Position numbers and translations under genes: made by a program
Source: an uncultured Tolumonas sp.
Lineage (GTDB): Bacteria > Pseudomonadota > Gammaproteobacteria > Enterobacterales > Aeromonadaceae
Reading direction: 5' to 3'
Assembly (NCBI GenBank): GCA_903931645.1
Contig: CAIZDF010000111.1
Span: forward strand, 1 to 11,245
Length of the DNA: 11,245 nt
Part shown: one piece after another, positions 1-7,140 of the stretch
How positions within the stretch are numbered: the stretch's first letter is position 1
Layout: each line of letters opens with the position of its first letter
Notes under the pieces: model-generated
Databases searched by the model: none
Told to the model about the DNA's origin: nothing
The model's input: only the letters and a program-made list of their open reading frames with translations

Positions 1-1277
1 ATGGTCGTCCGCAAGGTGTGGTCTGTTTTGATATTCAAAATGGTGTCACCCGTATTATTCAGGCGAAATCCGTTATTATTGCCACCGGTGGTGGCAGCCG
101 CGTTTATCGCTTCAACACCAATGGTGGCATTGTTACCGGTGATGGTATGGCACTGGCTTACCGTCATGGTGTACCACTGCGCGATATGGAGTTCGTTCAG
201 TATCATCCAACTGGCTTACCCGGCTCAGGTATTCTGATGACCGAAGGCTGTCGCGGTGAAGGCGGCATTCTGCTGAACAAAGACGGTTACCGTTATTTGC
301 AAGATTATGGTTTAGGCCCAGAAATTCCGGTCGGCGAAACCAAAAACAAATACATGGAATTAGGTCCGCGCGACCGCTTGTCACAAGCTTTCTGGCAGGA
401 ACAGCAGCGTGGTCGCACGATAGAATCACCGTTCGGTGATATCGTGCATCTGGATCTGCGCCATCTCGGTGAGAAGAAACTGCTTGAGCGCCTACCATTC
501 ATTTGTGAACTGGCGCGTGCCTATATGGGTATTGATCCGGTCAAAGAGCCGATCCCGGTTCGCCCTGTGGTTCACTACACCATGGGTGGTATCGAAACTG
601 ACGGAATGGGCGCAACCCGTATGCCGGGTCTGTTTGCCGTTGGCGAATGCGCGTCGAATGGTCTGCATGGCGCTAACCGTTTAGGTTCAAACTCCCTGTG
701 TGAAATCGTGGTATTCGGCAAAGTGGCCGGTGAACAAGCAGCTTTGTTTGCTCAACAACACAGCCATATCGACAGCAATATTCTGTATCGCCAGGGTATG
801 GAAGTCGTTGCAAAATCGATGTCTCTGATGGAAAACGGCGGCACAGAAAATCCGGCGGATATCCGCAATGAGATGGGTGATGCCATGGAAAGCGGCGTGG
901 GTATCTACCGTACCGCCGAAACCATGCAAAATACCATTGATAAACTGAAAGAGCTGAAAGAACGTTACAAACGAGTTCGGGTAACCGACAAATCATCGGT
1001 CTTTAACACCGACTGGCTCTACACCATCGAATTAGGCTTCCTGCTCGATGTCGCGGAATCCATCGCACATTCGGCTATGCAGCGCAAAGAGTCCCGCGGT
1101 TCACACCAGCGGATCGACGGCTTTGAAGAGCGTGATGATGTGAACTATCTGAAACACTCGTTAGCTTTCTGCAATGAAAATGGTGCTCCGACCATTGAGT
1201 ACAGTGATGTCAAAATTACCAAGTCACAGCCAGCAAAACGCGTGTATGGCTCAGAAGCAGAGAAGGGAGCGAAATAA
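1..1277 (+). CDS. frdA: Fumarate reductase flavoprotein subunit FrdA (5' end outside window)
   Basis: This is the catalytic subunit of quinol:fumarate reductase, which reduces fumarate to succinate on the cytoplasmic face of the inner membrane during anaerobic respiration. The reading frame is already open at position 3 and ends in TAA at 1275-1277. By comparison with the roughly 600-residue E. coli protein, about 165 N-terminal residues are missing, including the histidine that binds FAD covalently. The active-site segments are present in order: YHPTG (histidine codon at 204), TEGCRGEGG, the arginine of [14 protein letters not shown], and [11 protein letters not shown], which carries the second substrate arginine. 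[12 protein letters not shown] near the left edge belongs to the FAD domain. The C-terminal KESRG-HQR and YSDVKIT segments are typical of FrdA rather than SdhA. The stop overlaps the frdB start by one base (TAATG), so the two are translationally coupled. GTG at 18 is an internal valine codon, not the start. Confidence 0.97.
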   Translation, partial: GRPQGVVCFDIQNGVTRIIQAKSVIIATGGGSRVYRFNTNGGIVTGDGMALAYRHGVPLRDMEFVQYHPTGLPGSGILMTEGCRGEGGILLNKDGYRYLQDYGLGPEIPVGETKNKYMELGPRDRLSQAFWQEQQRGRTIESPFGDIVHLDLRHLGEKKLLERLPFICELARAYMGIDPVKEPIPVRPVVHYTMGGIETDGMGATRMPGLFAVGECASNGLHGANRLGSNSLCEIVVFGKVAGEQAALFAQQHSHIDSNILYRQGMEVVAKSMSLMENGGTENPADIRNEMGDAMESGVGIYRTAETMQNTIDKLKELKERYKRVRVTDKSSVFNTDWLYTIELGFLLDVAESIAHSAMQRKESRGSHQRIDGFEERDDVNYLKHSLAFCNENGAPTIEYSDVKITKSQPAKRVYGSEAEKGAK

Positions 1278-2017
1278 TGGCTGAGATCATGGAGATTGAA
1301 GTATTACGGTATCGCCCTGAAGAGGATAACGAACCGTGGACCCAGCGTTATCAAGTGCCATTTACCCATGAAATGTCAATTTTGGAAGCGCTGACGTATA
1401 TCAAGGATCAGATGGACTCAACCCTGAGCTACCGCTGGTCTTGCCGAATGGCCATTTGTGGCTCTTGCGGCATGATGGTGAATGGTAAACCGAAATTGGG
1501 CTGCAAAACCTTCCTGCGTGATTACATCAGTGAAGGTAAAATCCGCCTTGAACCACTGGCAAACTTCCCTATCGAGCGCGATCTCGTGGTGGATATGTCC
1601 GATTTCATGCAGAAGTTGGAAAAAATTAAGCCTTACATCATCCCGAAAGAAGAAAGAAATCTTTGCGATGGTGAATACATCCAGACGCCAAAACAGCTCG
1701 CGCAATACAAACAATTCTCACAGTGCATTAACTGTGGCTTGTGTTACGCCGCCTGCCCGCAGTATGCACTGAAACCGGAATTCCTCGGTCCAGCCGCGAT
1801 TGCTCTGCTCTATCGTTACAACGAAGACAGTCGTGATGGTGCTAAGGAAGAGAGAATGAAACTCATACACCAGGAAGCTGGCGTATGGAGTTGTACGTTC
1901 GTCGGTTTCTGTTCTGAAGTTTGTCCGAAAGGCGTTGACCCAGCTGCTGCCATTCAACTTTATAAAGCTGAAAGTGCAAAAGATTATGTCATCGCTATGT
2001 TCAAACCGGAGGACTGA
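1277..2017 (+). CDS. frdB: Fumarate reductase iron-sulfur subunit FrdB
   Basis: This is the electron-transfer subunit linking menaquinol oxidation in the membrane anchor to the flavin of FrdA. It has 246 residues against 244 in E. coli. The N-terminal plant-type ferredoxin domain carries the [2Fe-2S] cysteines C56, C61, C64 and C76. The C-terminal domain has C150, C153, C156 with C216 for the [4Fe-4S] cluster, and C160, C206, C212 for the [3Fe-4S] cluster, so all eleven ligands are in place. The second position of the [12 protein letters not shown] box that would differ in a fully 4Fe-4S protein follows the usual FrdB pattern. The gene starts inside the frdA stop codon and ends two bases before frdC, as expected for one polycistronic message. 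It could only be confused with SdhB, but the FrdC/FrdD genes downstream settle the identity. Confidence 0.97.
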   Translation: MAEIMEIEVLRYRPEEDNEPWTQRYQVPFTHEMSILEALTYIKDQMDSTLSYRWSCRMAICGSCGMMVNGKPKLGCKTFLRDYISEGKIRLEPLANFPIERDLVVDMSDFMQKLEKIKPYIIPKEERNLCDGEYIQTPKQLAQYKQFSQCINCGLCYAACPQYALKPEFLGPAAIALLYRYNEDSRDGAKEERMKLIHQEAGVWSCTFVGFCSEVCPKGVDPAAAIQLYKAESAKDYVIAMFKPED

Positions 2018-2019
2018 TC

Positions 2020-2424
2020 ATGGATATCTCTCAAAGCAAACGTAAACCGTATGTCCGTCAGGTTAAAAAGAGCTGGTGGTTACGTAACAGTTTTTATACT
2101 GGCTACATGCTGCGTGAAGGGACTTGTATTTTTGTGGGTGCCTACGCCGTTATCCTGCTTTGTGGTCTGTTGCGCTTAAGCCAAGGGCATGATGCATTTG
2201 CTGGCTGGCTGACTGCGTTACACAGTCCATTGGCGATATTGTTTCATCTGCTCGCCTTGGTTGCATGTCTGTTTCATGCCAAAACCTGGTTCTCTCTGGC
2301 CCCGAAAGCAATTCGTGTATTTAAGGGCGAAGAGCTAATGCCGGAAAAACCAATCATTATGGCGCAATACATCGGTCTGGCTGTCGTTAGCGTGATCGTA
2401 TTATTGATTGCGATATTGGCCTGA
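2020..2424 (+). CDS. frdC: Fumarate reductase membrane anchor subunit FrdC
   Basis: This is one of two small hydrophobic subunits that anchor FrdAB to the inner membrane and form the menaquinol site. It has 134 residues, and E. coli FrdC has 131. The N-terminal KRKPYVR segment and the WW-x5-FY-x2-YMLREGT block are family signatures. Glu33 in YMLREGT corresponds to the E. coli glutamate (Glu29 in mature numbering) needed for quinone chemistry. Three hydrophobic spans are visible, at about residues 36-53, 64-84 and 112-132, with the conserved FHAKTWF-LAPKA stretch after the second. A strong ribosome site (GGAGG) sits in the end of frdB. It is the third gene of the frd operon, 15 bases ahead of frdD. 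Confidence 0.95.
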   Translation: MDISQSKRKPYVRQVKKSWWLRNSFYTGYMLREGTCIFVGAYAVILLCGLLRLSQGHDAFAGWLTALHSPLAILFHLLALVACLFHAKTWFSLAPKAIRVFKGEELMPEKPIIMAQYIGLAVVSVIVLLIAILA

Positions 2425-2439
2425 TAAGGAGCATTCACC

Positions 2440-2790
2440 ATGAAACGTTCTGATGAACCTGTATATTGGGTATTGTTTGGTGCTGGCGGGGTTGTTGCCG
2501 CCGTACTGTTGCCGGTATTGATCCTGATCACTGGCCTTCTGGTTCCAGTCGGCATTCTGAATGCCGATACCTTAAGTTATGAAAAAATACACGCGCTGGC
2601 GACGTCTTGGTGGGGTGCTCCCATCCTGTTAGCTGCCATAGCATTACCTATCTTCCATGCTATGCACCGTGTCTATCATGGCTTGCATGATTTAGGTATT
2701 CACCCAACTAAATTCCTGCATTATCTGCTGTATGGTTTTGCATTTTTAGTTTCTGTTGCTGCGTTAACATTACTGATACAAATGCACTAA
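2440..2790 (+). CDS. frdD: Fumarate reductase membrane anchor subunit FrdD
   Basis: This is the second membrane anchor subunit, pairing with FrdC to hold FrdAB at the membrane and complete the quinol sites. It has 116 residues against 119 in E. coli; the difference lies at the N terminus, where this protein begins directly at the conserved KRSDEPV-W segment. Three transmembrane spans are visible, at about residues 12-38, 55-72 and 92-114. The middle span leads into the family motif MHR-YHGLHDLGIH, whose histidines lie near the quinone pocket. TAAGGAG just after the frdC stop provides the ribosome site at normal spacing. It is the last gene of the frd operon, followed by a terminator-like hairpin at 2829-2863. 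Confidence 0.94.
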   Translation: MKRSDEPVYWVLFGAGGVVAAVLLPVLILITGLLVPVGILNADTLSYEKIHALATSWWGAPILLAAIALPIFHAMHRVYHGLHDLGIHPTKFLHYLLYGFAFLVSVAALTLLIQMH

Positions 2791-2796
2791 CAACCA

Positions 2797-2824
2797 TTGT
2801 ATCTCGCTAAAAGCAGCGTATGAT
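2797..2824 (+). promoter_or_regulatory. Candidate guaC promoter between frdD and guaC
   Basis: TTGTAT at 2797-2802 and TATGAT at 2819-2824 are separated by 16 bases. They match the sigma-70 hexamers at 3 of 6 and 5 of 6 positions. Transcription would begin near 2831, within the hairpin that also looks like the frd terminator. The assignment rests on pattern only. Confidence 0.35.
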
Positions 2825-2828
2825 GTCC

Positions 2829-2863
2829 AAAACCGGAGGCCTTAGAAACCTACCGGTTTTTTT
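2829..2863 (+). terminator. Intrinsic terminator after frdD (hairpin plus seven T)
   Basis: AAAACCGG at 2829-2836 pairs with CCGGTTTT at 2853-2860. The stem continues inward as AGG (2837-2839) with CCT (2849-2851), leaving A2852 bulged, and a run of seven T ends at 2863. It lies 39 bases after the frdD stop and 38 bases before the guaC start. The simplest reading is the end of the frd operon. Because a possible guaC promoter lies just upstream, it could also act as a leader hairpin of guaC. Confidence 0.75.
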
Positions 2864-2900
2864 GTGCCTGATTTTCAGTAATACATTGAGGCAACGACCC

Positions 2901-3944
2901 ATGCGTATCGAAGAAGATCTTAAGCTCGGTTTTAAAGATGTCCTGTTCCGCCCTAAACGCTCCACACTGAGCAGTCGCTCACAAGTCGAATTACATCGTG
3001 AATTTCGCTTTCGTCACACGCAAACCACTTGGCATGGTGTACCAATCATTGCAGCCAATATGGATACTGTTGGCACATTCACCATGGCCAAAGCACTGGC
3101 CAGTTTCGATGTCATGACCGCGATCCATAAGCATTATAGCGAACAGCAATGGCAAGCCTTCACGCAGCAAAGCAGCGATGCTATGTTGCAATATTGCATG
3201 GTGTCGACTGGCACATCAAACGATGACTTTCTGAAGTTACAACGCATCTTAGCGTTGTCGCCTGCGTTGCGTTTTATCTGTGTGGATGTGGCCAATGGTT
3301 ACTCTGAGCACTTTACTGATTTCGTCAAAAAAGTACGGGATGCGTTTCCACAACACGTCATTTGTGCTGGCAACGTAGTGACTGGTGAAATGGTAGAAGA
3401 GCTTGTGCTCTCTGGGGCTGATATTGTTAAAGTCGGCATTGGCCCGGGTTCAGTCTGTACCACCCGAGTTAAAACCGGGGTCGGTTATCCGCAACTTTCC
3501 GCGATTATTGAATGTGCCGATGCTGCTCATGGCTTAGGCGGGCAAATCGTCGCAGATGGCGGTTGTACTTGCCCTGGTGACGTTGCCAAAGCCTTTGGCG
3601 GTGGTGCCGATTTCGTGATGCTCGGTGGTATGCTGGCGGCCCATGAAGAATCCGGTGGCGAGAAATTTGAACGCGATGGCAAAACCTTTATGCGTTTTTA
3701 TGGCATGAGTTCATCCACTGCGATGGAACAACATGCCGGCGGTGTAGCACATTACCGCGCCTCTGAAGGGAAAACCGTCGAACTCGCCTTCCGTGGTTCA
3801 GTCTCATCTACTATTCAGGATATTCTAGGTGGTGTGCGCTCAACTTGTACCTATGTTGGCGCCGCCAAGCTGAAAGAGTTAACCAAACGCACTACTTTCA
3901 TTCGCGTCAGTGAGCAAGAAAACCAAATTTACGGTCGCGAATAA
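2901..3944 (+). CDS. guaC: GMP reductase GuaC
   Basis: GMP reductase converts GMP to IMP and ammonia using NADPH, recycling guanine nucleotides towards adenine nucleotides in the cytoplasm. Starting at ATG 2901 gives 347 residues beginning [10 protein letters not shown], the same length and opening as the E. coli enzyme. The IMPDH/GMPR fold is clear: the substrate-loop motif [11 protein letters not shown] contains the catalytic Cys186, followed by the phosphate-binding DGGC and [19 protein letters not shown] segments. There is no CBS domain insert, which separates it from IMP dehydrogenase (GuaB). The frame stays open upstream to an ATG at 2820, but that 27-codon extension would run through the terminator hairpin and has no family counterpart. 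GAGG at 2888-2891 supports 2901. It is transcribed alone, bracketed by hairpins. Confidence 0.97.
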   Translation: MRIEEDLKLGFKDVLFRPKRSTLSSRSQVELHREFRFRHTQTTWHGVPIIAANMDTVGTFTMAKALASFDVMTAIHKHYSEQQWQAFTQQSSDAMLQYCMVSTGTSNDDFLKLQRILALSPALRFICVDVANGYSEHFTDFVKKVRDAFPQHVICAGNVVTGEMVEELVLSGADIVKVGIGPGSVCTTRVKTGVGYPQLSAIIECADAAHGLGGQIVADGGCTCPGDVAKAFGGGADFVMLGGMLAAHEESGGEKFERDGKTFMRFYGMSSSTAMEQHAGGVAHYRASEGKTVELAFRGSVSSTIQDILGGVRSTCTYVGAAKLKELTKRTTFIRVSEQENQIYGRE

Positions 3945-3948
3945 TGAC

Positions 3949-3971
3949 AAACGGGGCATAAAGCCCCGTTT
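3949..3971. terminator. Strong terminator hairpin after guaC
   Basis: AAACGGGGC at 3949-3957 pairs perfectly with GCCCCGTTT at 3963-3971 around the 5-base loop ATAAA. It starts four bases after the guaC stop. The A/T ends of the stem could serve both guaC and the converging minus-strand gene that ends at 3989, although neither side has a long T run. Confidence 0.85.
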
Positions 3972-3988
3972 AAATCCCAACAATCATA

Positions 3989-4189
3989 TCAAACCGTGAT
4001 ATTGATGTTTGAGCCCACACGTTCATCGGAAGAACCAGAAGAAGCTGCTGGGGTTGGTTGCGGAACAGATACAGTTGTACTTTCAATCAACTGAAGAGCT
4101 GCTTGCCCCTGCGCTTCCTGCTGTTTTTTGGCCAAACTGGCAGTTAATGCTATTTGTCCATAATCAGCACTGCTTGCAGAAACATTCAT
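3989..4189 (-). CDS. Small YjfB-like putative motility protein
   Basis: This encodes a 66-residue protein with no signal peptide and no membrane span. The N-terminal half (about residues 9-37) is an Ala/Gln/Lys-rich helix, LAKKQQEAQGQAALQLIE. A Pro/Ser/Ala-rich linker follows, and the protein ends in VGSNINITV. This layout resembles the YjfB family of small 'putative motility proteins', which have a helix ending near a leucine/isoleucine pair and a closing 'LGxxINxxA/V' tail. The function of that family is not established. The ATG at 4189 is preferred because AGGGGA lies six bases upstream; an in-frame ATG at 4210 would swallow that ribosome site. It stands alone between guaC and the permease gene, with no flagellar gene in view. 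Recognition is from memory of the family pattern, so the family call is moderate, while the existence of a gene is more secure. Confidence 0.6.
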   Translation of the reverse strand: MNVSASSADYGQIALTASLAKKQQEAQGQAALQLIESTTVSVPQPTPAASSGSSDERVGSNINITV

Positions 4190-4208
4190 ATTCCATCCCC
4201 TAAACAAC

Positions 4209-4220
4209 ATCTATATAGAT
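4209..4220. repeat. 12-bp perfect palindrome upstream of the YjfB-like gene
   Basis: ATCTATATAGAT reads identically on both strands and is followed by a second small palindrome, CTATAG (4224-4229). It lies 20-31 bases upstream of the ATG at 4189, in a very A/T-rich promoter-like stretch. It could be part of a minus-strand -10 region or a small operator; nothing decides between these. Confidence 0.4.
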
Positions 4221-4238
4221 TAACTATAGCAGAAGCTG

Positions 4239-4259
4239 TGATTGTTTAAAAAACAATCA
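4239..4259. repeat. 9-bp inverted repeat at the 3' end of the permease gene
   Basis: TGATTGTTT (4239-4247) pairs with AAACAATCA (4251-4259) around a 3-base A/T centre, immediately after the permease stop codon at 4260-4262 (minus strand). It may end or protect the permease message. There is no T run after the stem on the minus strand, so it is not a standard intrinsic terminator. It also sits upstream of the small gene at 3989-4189 and could equally be an operator for it. Confidence 0.5.
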
Positions 4260-5177
4260 TCACAAAAATTGCACTAACGCTATCACGACCGGCATAGTTA
4301 ACGCGCTTAATAAAGTCGATAGAAAGACCGTCTGTGACGCAAACTCAGGGTCTGATTTATATTCTATCGCTAGCAATACAGTATTCACCGCAGAGGGCGC
4401 TGCAGCACAAATCACCATGACCTGAGCCACCACGCCATGGATACCCCAAATCCAGCAAACAACTGCTGCCAGCAAAGGACCAGCCAGTAATCGCATTCCA
4501 TTCGATACTAAAACTCGGAAATTACGTACATACAACCGCGTACTGGCTAATTGCGCACCTAAGGTCACCAATGCCGTGGGTACTAACCCTTGCGCCATCA
4601 GATCCATCGATGTCCAAAGCGGTTTTGGCACATCGATACTCAACCAGCGACAAAGCAAAGCTAGTAACACCGCATAGGTCATGGGCATACGAAAATTATC
4701 CAACACCGCCTCTTTCCACGAGCGGTTACTGCTGCTGGCGTTCATCACCCCAATAGTGTTCGTTAACAATTGCTGGATCAACATCACAACAATTTGCACC
4801 GAAAATGCAAACGCCGTGTGATACATCAGTTGCACCAGCGGAATGCAGTAATTACCACTGTTATAAAAACAGACTGAATTGATAAATGCACTACTTTTAC
4901 TGGCATCCAGCTTTAATAAGCGGGCACACCCTAGGCAAACCACCCAGAGCAATGCAAACAACACTAGATTAGCCAGGATGAGATCTTTGAGTAATGCGCT
5001 ATTCAATTCCGTCTTATAAATCGTGGTAAACAACAGTGCCGGAATGAAAATGTAAAATTGAATTTTGGTTAGGGTGGCAACATTCAGCGGGAATTTTCGC
5101 TGTAACAGGTAACCAGCACCAATGGGAATAAAAATAGGTAGGATAATATTAAAGAATAGAAAACTAACGGTCTGCAT
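4260..5177 (-). CDS. AEC-family (auxin efflux carrier type) permease
   Basis: This is an inner-membrane secondary transporter of 305 residues, a usual length for the AEC family (YfdV/MdcF-like). Hydrophobic spans fill almost the whole protein, about ten by eye, in two halves separated by a polar stretch near residues 145-165. Family landmarks include LPIFIPIGAGYLL at the N terminus, the broken-helix motif FYNSGNYCIPL at 104-114, VTLGAQLA at 204-211, and CAAAPSAVNTVLLA at 257-270 followed by Y and an acidic residue. AEC members export or import small carboxylates or amino-acid-related compounds; the substrate here cannot be read from sequence. GGAGG lies just ahead of the ATG at 5177. It begins 88 bases downstream of queE on the same strand, with no clear promoter in the gap, so read-through from queE is possible. 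No functional tie to queuosine synthesis is evident. Confidence 0.88.
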   Translation of the reverse strand: MQTVSFLFFNIILPIFIPIGAGYLLQRKFPLNVATLTKIQFYIFIPALLFTTIYKTELNSALLKDLILANLVLFALLWVVCLGCARLLKLDASKSSAFINSVCFYNSGNYCIPLVQLMYHTAFAFSVQIVVMLIQQLLTNTIGVMNASSSNRSWKEAVLDNFRMPMTYAVLLALLCRWLSIDVPKPLWTSMDLMAQGLVPTALVTLGAQLASTRLYVRNFRVLVSNGMRLLAGPLLAAVVCWIWGIHGVVAQVMVICAAAPSAVNTVLLAIEYKSDPEFASQTVFLSTLLSALTMPVVIALVQFL

Positions 5178-5265
5178 GCCCCCCTCCGATGAAGTAGCAA
5201 TAATAGACAGTTATTACAACACACCCGTGAGGCTATCTTTATGTTTTGCGACAAAAAAGCCGAAA

Positions 5266-5937
5266 TTATTCGATATCGAGATATTTATGCAGTTGGATTG
5301 ATAAACGCCAGTTACGTTGGATACAAACTTCCATCGCTAACGCCGTCGCACGCGGTTTCTGGCTGATCGGTTGTAAACAAATCACTTTTTCTGAGATATC
5401 AATATTGGCTAATAAAGCATCGAGCTGTGCGATATGTTTAGCTGTTGCGACTGGATGCTTGATCTCATTGGCCCGACGCAAGGTTTCAGCCAACACATCA
5501 TACCCACCCGCCATCTTGATTTTTGGCGATACCGTGACCCAGCAAGCGTCATCTGCACGGATTGGTTGGGTTCCGCTAGTTTCTATCTGTACCTGATAAC
5601 CATGCGCTAATAACGTCTGCGATAATGCCATCAGATCGTATTCGCAAGGTTCACCACCCGTGATCACAACATGTTTTGCGGCATAACCTTGTTCAGAAAA
5701 ACAAGACAAGATCTCTTCTGGGCTAAACCAACTCCAGGCAGCTTTAGGTTTTTTCACCGTAAATTGCCGGATAGGAATAAGATGATCAGCGTTCAATTCC
5801 CATGAATGTTTTGTATCACACCACGAGCAGCCGACTTTGCAGCCTTGCAGGCGAACAAAAATAGCCGGTACCCCGGAGAAAAAGCCTTCCCCTTGGATAC
5901 TCTGGAAAATTTCATTGATGGGATAATGGTTTGTCAT
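5266..5937 (-). CDS. queE: 7-carboxy-7-deazaguanine synthase QueE (radical SAM)
   Basis: QueE converts 6-carboxy-tetrahydropterin to 7-carboxy-7-deazaguanine, the ring-contraction step of the pathway to queuosine in tRNA. The 223 residues equal the E. coli length. The N terminus [15 protein letters not shown]8-AIFVRLQGC is diagnostic. It is followed by the radical-SAM motif C33-x3-C37-x2-C40 (CKVGCSWC), which binds the [4Fe-4S] cluster, and by DTKHSWE. GGEP near residue 95 contacts SAM, and [15 protein letters not shown] and RNWRLS-Q-HKYL close the protein. The start at 5937 is chosen because GGTGA sits five bases upstream and residue alignment begins there. An in-frame ATG at 5970 would lie in the upstream terminator hairpin. 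queC, queD and queF are not in the window. The 72-base gap to rplI is largely occupied by that terminator, so the promoter is not obvious. Confidence 0.95.
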   Translation of the reverse strand: MTNHYPINEIFQSIQGEGFFSGVPAIFVRLQGCKVGCSWCDTKHSWELNADHLIPIRQFTVKKPKAAWSWFSPEEILSCFSEQGYAAKHVVITGGEPCEYDLMALSQTLLAHGYQVQIETSGTQPIRADDACWVTVSPKIKMAGGYDVLAETLRRANEIKHPVATAKHIAQLDALLANIDISEKVICLQPISQKPRATALAMEVCIQRNWRLSIQLHKYLDIE

Positions 5938-5954
5938 CTTTTTCACCAGAAATG

Positions 5955-5980
5955 AAAAGACCAACCCCAAGGGATTGGCC
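5955..5980 (-). terminator. Terminator of the rpsF-rpsR-rplI operon
   Basis: Read on the minus strand, GGCCAATCC pairs with GGGTTGGTC (two G-T wobbles) around the loop CTTG, followed by TTTT. The stem occupies 5959-5980 and the T run 5955-5958. It lies 29 bases after the rplI stop and 17 bases before the queE start. Confidence 0.8.
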
Positions 5981-5999
5981 TATTCAACGATGTCTATTA

Positions 6000-6017
6000 C
6001 TGAATAAAATTATTCAG
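6000..6017. repeat. Inverted repeat spanning the rplI stop codon
   Basis: CTGAATAA (6000-6007) and TTATTCAG (6010-6017) are perfect reverse complements with a 2-base centre. The right arm contains the last codons and stop of rplI. As RNA it would make an A/U-rich stem ahead of the true terminator. Part of the match is forced by the Ala-Glu-stop codons, so function is uncertain. Confidence 0.4.
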
Positions 6018-6459
6018 CAACAACAGCCACTTTAACAGTGGTGTTTACATCAGTGTGCAGGTGAACAACGATGTCGTATTCACCAACGCTGCGCAGAACG
6101 CCGTCCGGCATACGGACTTCACTCTTAGCAACAGCAACACCGGCAGCAGTGATCGCATCAGCAATATCACGAGTGCCAACTGAACCGAACAGTTTACCTT
6201 CGTCACCAGCTTTGGTAGCGATAGTTACGTTGGTCAGTGCAGACAGCGCAGCAGCACGAGCTTCAGCAGCAGCTTTAACGTCAGCCAGTTTGGCTTCCAG
6301 TTCAGCGCGGCGAGCTTCGAAAGCAGCCAGATTGTCTTTGGTAGCCATTACAGCTTTACCTTGTGGGAACAAGTAGTTACGAGCGAAACCGCTTTTAACT
6401 GTAACTTTTTCACCCAGACCGCCCAGATGAGCGATTTTGTCTAACAGAATAACTTCCAT
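6010..6459 (-). CDS. rplI: 50S ribosomal protein L9
   Basis: L9 binds 23S rRNA near the L1 stalk of the large subunit and helps keep the reading frame during translation. The 149 residues match the E. coli length exactly. The N-terminal rRNA-binding domain [19 protein letters not shown] is followed by G-ARN-L-PQGKAV. A long central helix ([15 protein letters not shown]) leads to the C-terminal domain with [20 protein letters not shown] and [27 protein letters not shown] lies immediately upstream of the ATG at 6459. It is the last gene of the rpsF operon, 39 bases after rpsR, and is closed by the terminator at 5955-5980. Confidence 0.98.
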   Translation of the reverse strand: MEVILLDKIAHLGGLGEKVTVKSGFARNYLFPQGKAVMATKDNLAAFEARRAELEAKLADVKAAAEARAAALSALTNVTIATKAGDEGKLFGSVGTRDIADAITAAGVAVAKSEVRMPDGVLRSVGEYDIVVHLHTDVNTTVKVAVVAE

Positions 6460-6498
6460 TACCTTTCCTCGATTAGGTTGAGTTAGGCCAGTTGCCGA

Positions 6499-6729
6499 TT
6501 ACTTGTTATGCAGATCGGTGTACGGCAGCAGAGCCAGGTAACGAGCACGTTTGATAGCACGTGCCAGTTGACGCTGATATTTAGCACGAGTACCAGTGAT
6601 ACGGCTTGGTACGATCTTGCCAGATTCAGTAACGTAGTTTTTCAGAGTAACGGTGTCTTTGTAATCGATTTCGATTACACGTTCAGCAGTGAAACGGCAG
6701 AACTTACGACGACGGAAAAAACGTGACAT
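6499..6729 (-). CDS. rpsR: 30S ribosomal protein S18
   Basis: S18 is a small-subunit protein that binds 16S rRNA as a dimer with S6 on the platform. It has 76 residues, with the hallmark [13 protein letters not shown] at the N terminus, [21 protein letters not shown], and the basic [20 protein letters not shown] tail. The single cysteine at residue 11 is the one usual in enteric S18, so this is not a zinc-ribbon paralogue. AGAGGA lies eight bases before the ATG. It follows rpsF after only 27 bases. In E. coli and many relatives the primosome gene priB sits between these two, and it is absent here. Confidence 0.98.
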   Translation of the reverse strand: MSRFFRRRKFCRFTAERVIEIDYKDTVTLKNYVTESGKIVPSRITGTRAKYQRQLARAIKRARYLALLPYTDLHNK

Positions 6730-6756
6730 GTCGATTATCCTCTATGATGACTGGAA

Positions 6757-7134
6757 TTATTCAGCAGCTTCTTCAGCTTCTTCGGCACGCACGTCGTCAC
6801 GACGTGGACGCTCTTCACGTGCTTTCAGCATCGGAGATACTTCAGTCACAGCGTGTTTAGTGCGCATGATCATGTTGCGGATAACCGCATCGTTGAAACG
6901 GAAGTTGTTTTCCAGTTCGTCGATAGCGCTCTGCTCAGATTCTACGTTCATCAGAACATAATGAGCTTTGTGCAGTTTGTCGATTGGGTAAGCCAGTTGA
7001 CGACGACCCCAATCTTCCAGACGATGGATAGTACCACCAGCAGCTTTGATAGCACCGGTATAACGCTCGATCATGCCTGGAACTTGTTCGCTCTGGTCCG
7101 GATGAACCATGAATACGATTTCGTAGTGACGCAT
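6757..7134 (-). CDS. rpsF: 30S ribosomal protein S6
   Basis: S6 binds the 16S rRNA platform as a heterodimer with S18. Starting at ATG 7134 gives 125 residues beginning [18 protein letters not shown], as in the family. Further landmarks are [26 protein letters not shown], and [21 protein letters not shown]. The C-terminal tail is rich in Glu and Arg and ends EEAAE, the sort of tail that RimK extends with glutamates in E. coli. An upstream in-frame ATG at 7179 would use the structured leader as coding sequence and is rejected; AGGAG at 7141-7145 fits 7134. It is the first gene of the ribosomal operon, behind a clear promoter at 7231-7259 and a structured leader that probably mediates feedback by S6:S18. 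Confidence 0.98.
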   Translation of the reverse strand: MRHYEIVFMVHPDQSEQVPGMIERYTGAIKAAGGTIHRLEDWGRRQLAYPIDKLHKAHYVLMNVESEQSAIDELENNFRFNDAVIRNMIMRTKHAVTEVSPMLKAREERPRRDDVRAEEAEEAAE

Positions 7135-7140
7135 GAGTTG

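Noticed and set aside
673..996. Open frames antisense to frdA, and similar antisense frames over rplI, rpsF and thiI
   Set aside because: These mirror strongly conserved genes, have odd composition and no start signals; they are shadows.
2820..2900. In-frame 27-codon N-terminal extension of guaC from ATG 2820
   Set aside because: It runs through the terminator hairpin, has no family counterpart, and the 2901 start gives the exact E. coli length with a GAGG site upstream.
5250..5280. Intrinsic terminator after queE
   Set aside because: A T6 run follows a CGAA/TTCG stem of only four pairs; too weak to list as a terminator.
5938..5970. In-frame upstream start for queE at 5970
   Set aside because: The start would lie inside the ribosomal-operon terminator hairpin; 5937 has a ribosome site and matches the family N terminus.
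5938..5980. preQ1 riboswitch ahead of queE
   Set aside because: The only structure is a terminator hairpin; no preQ1-type aptamer sequence could be recognised in the short gap.
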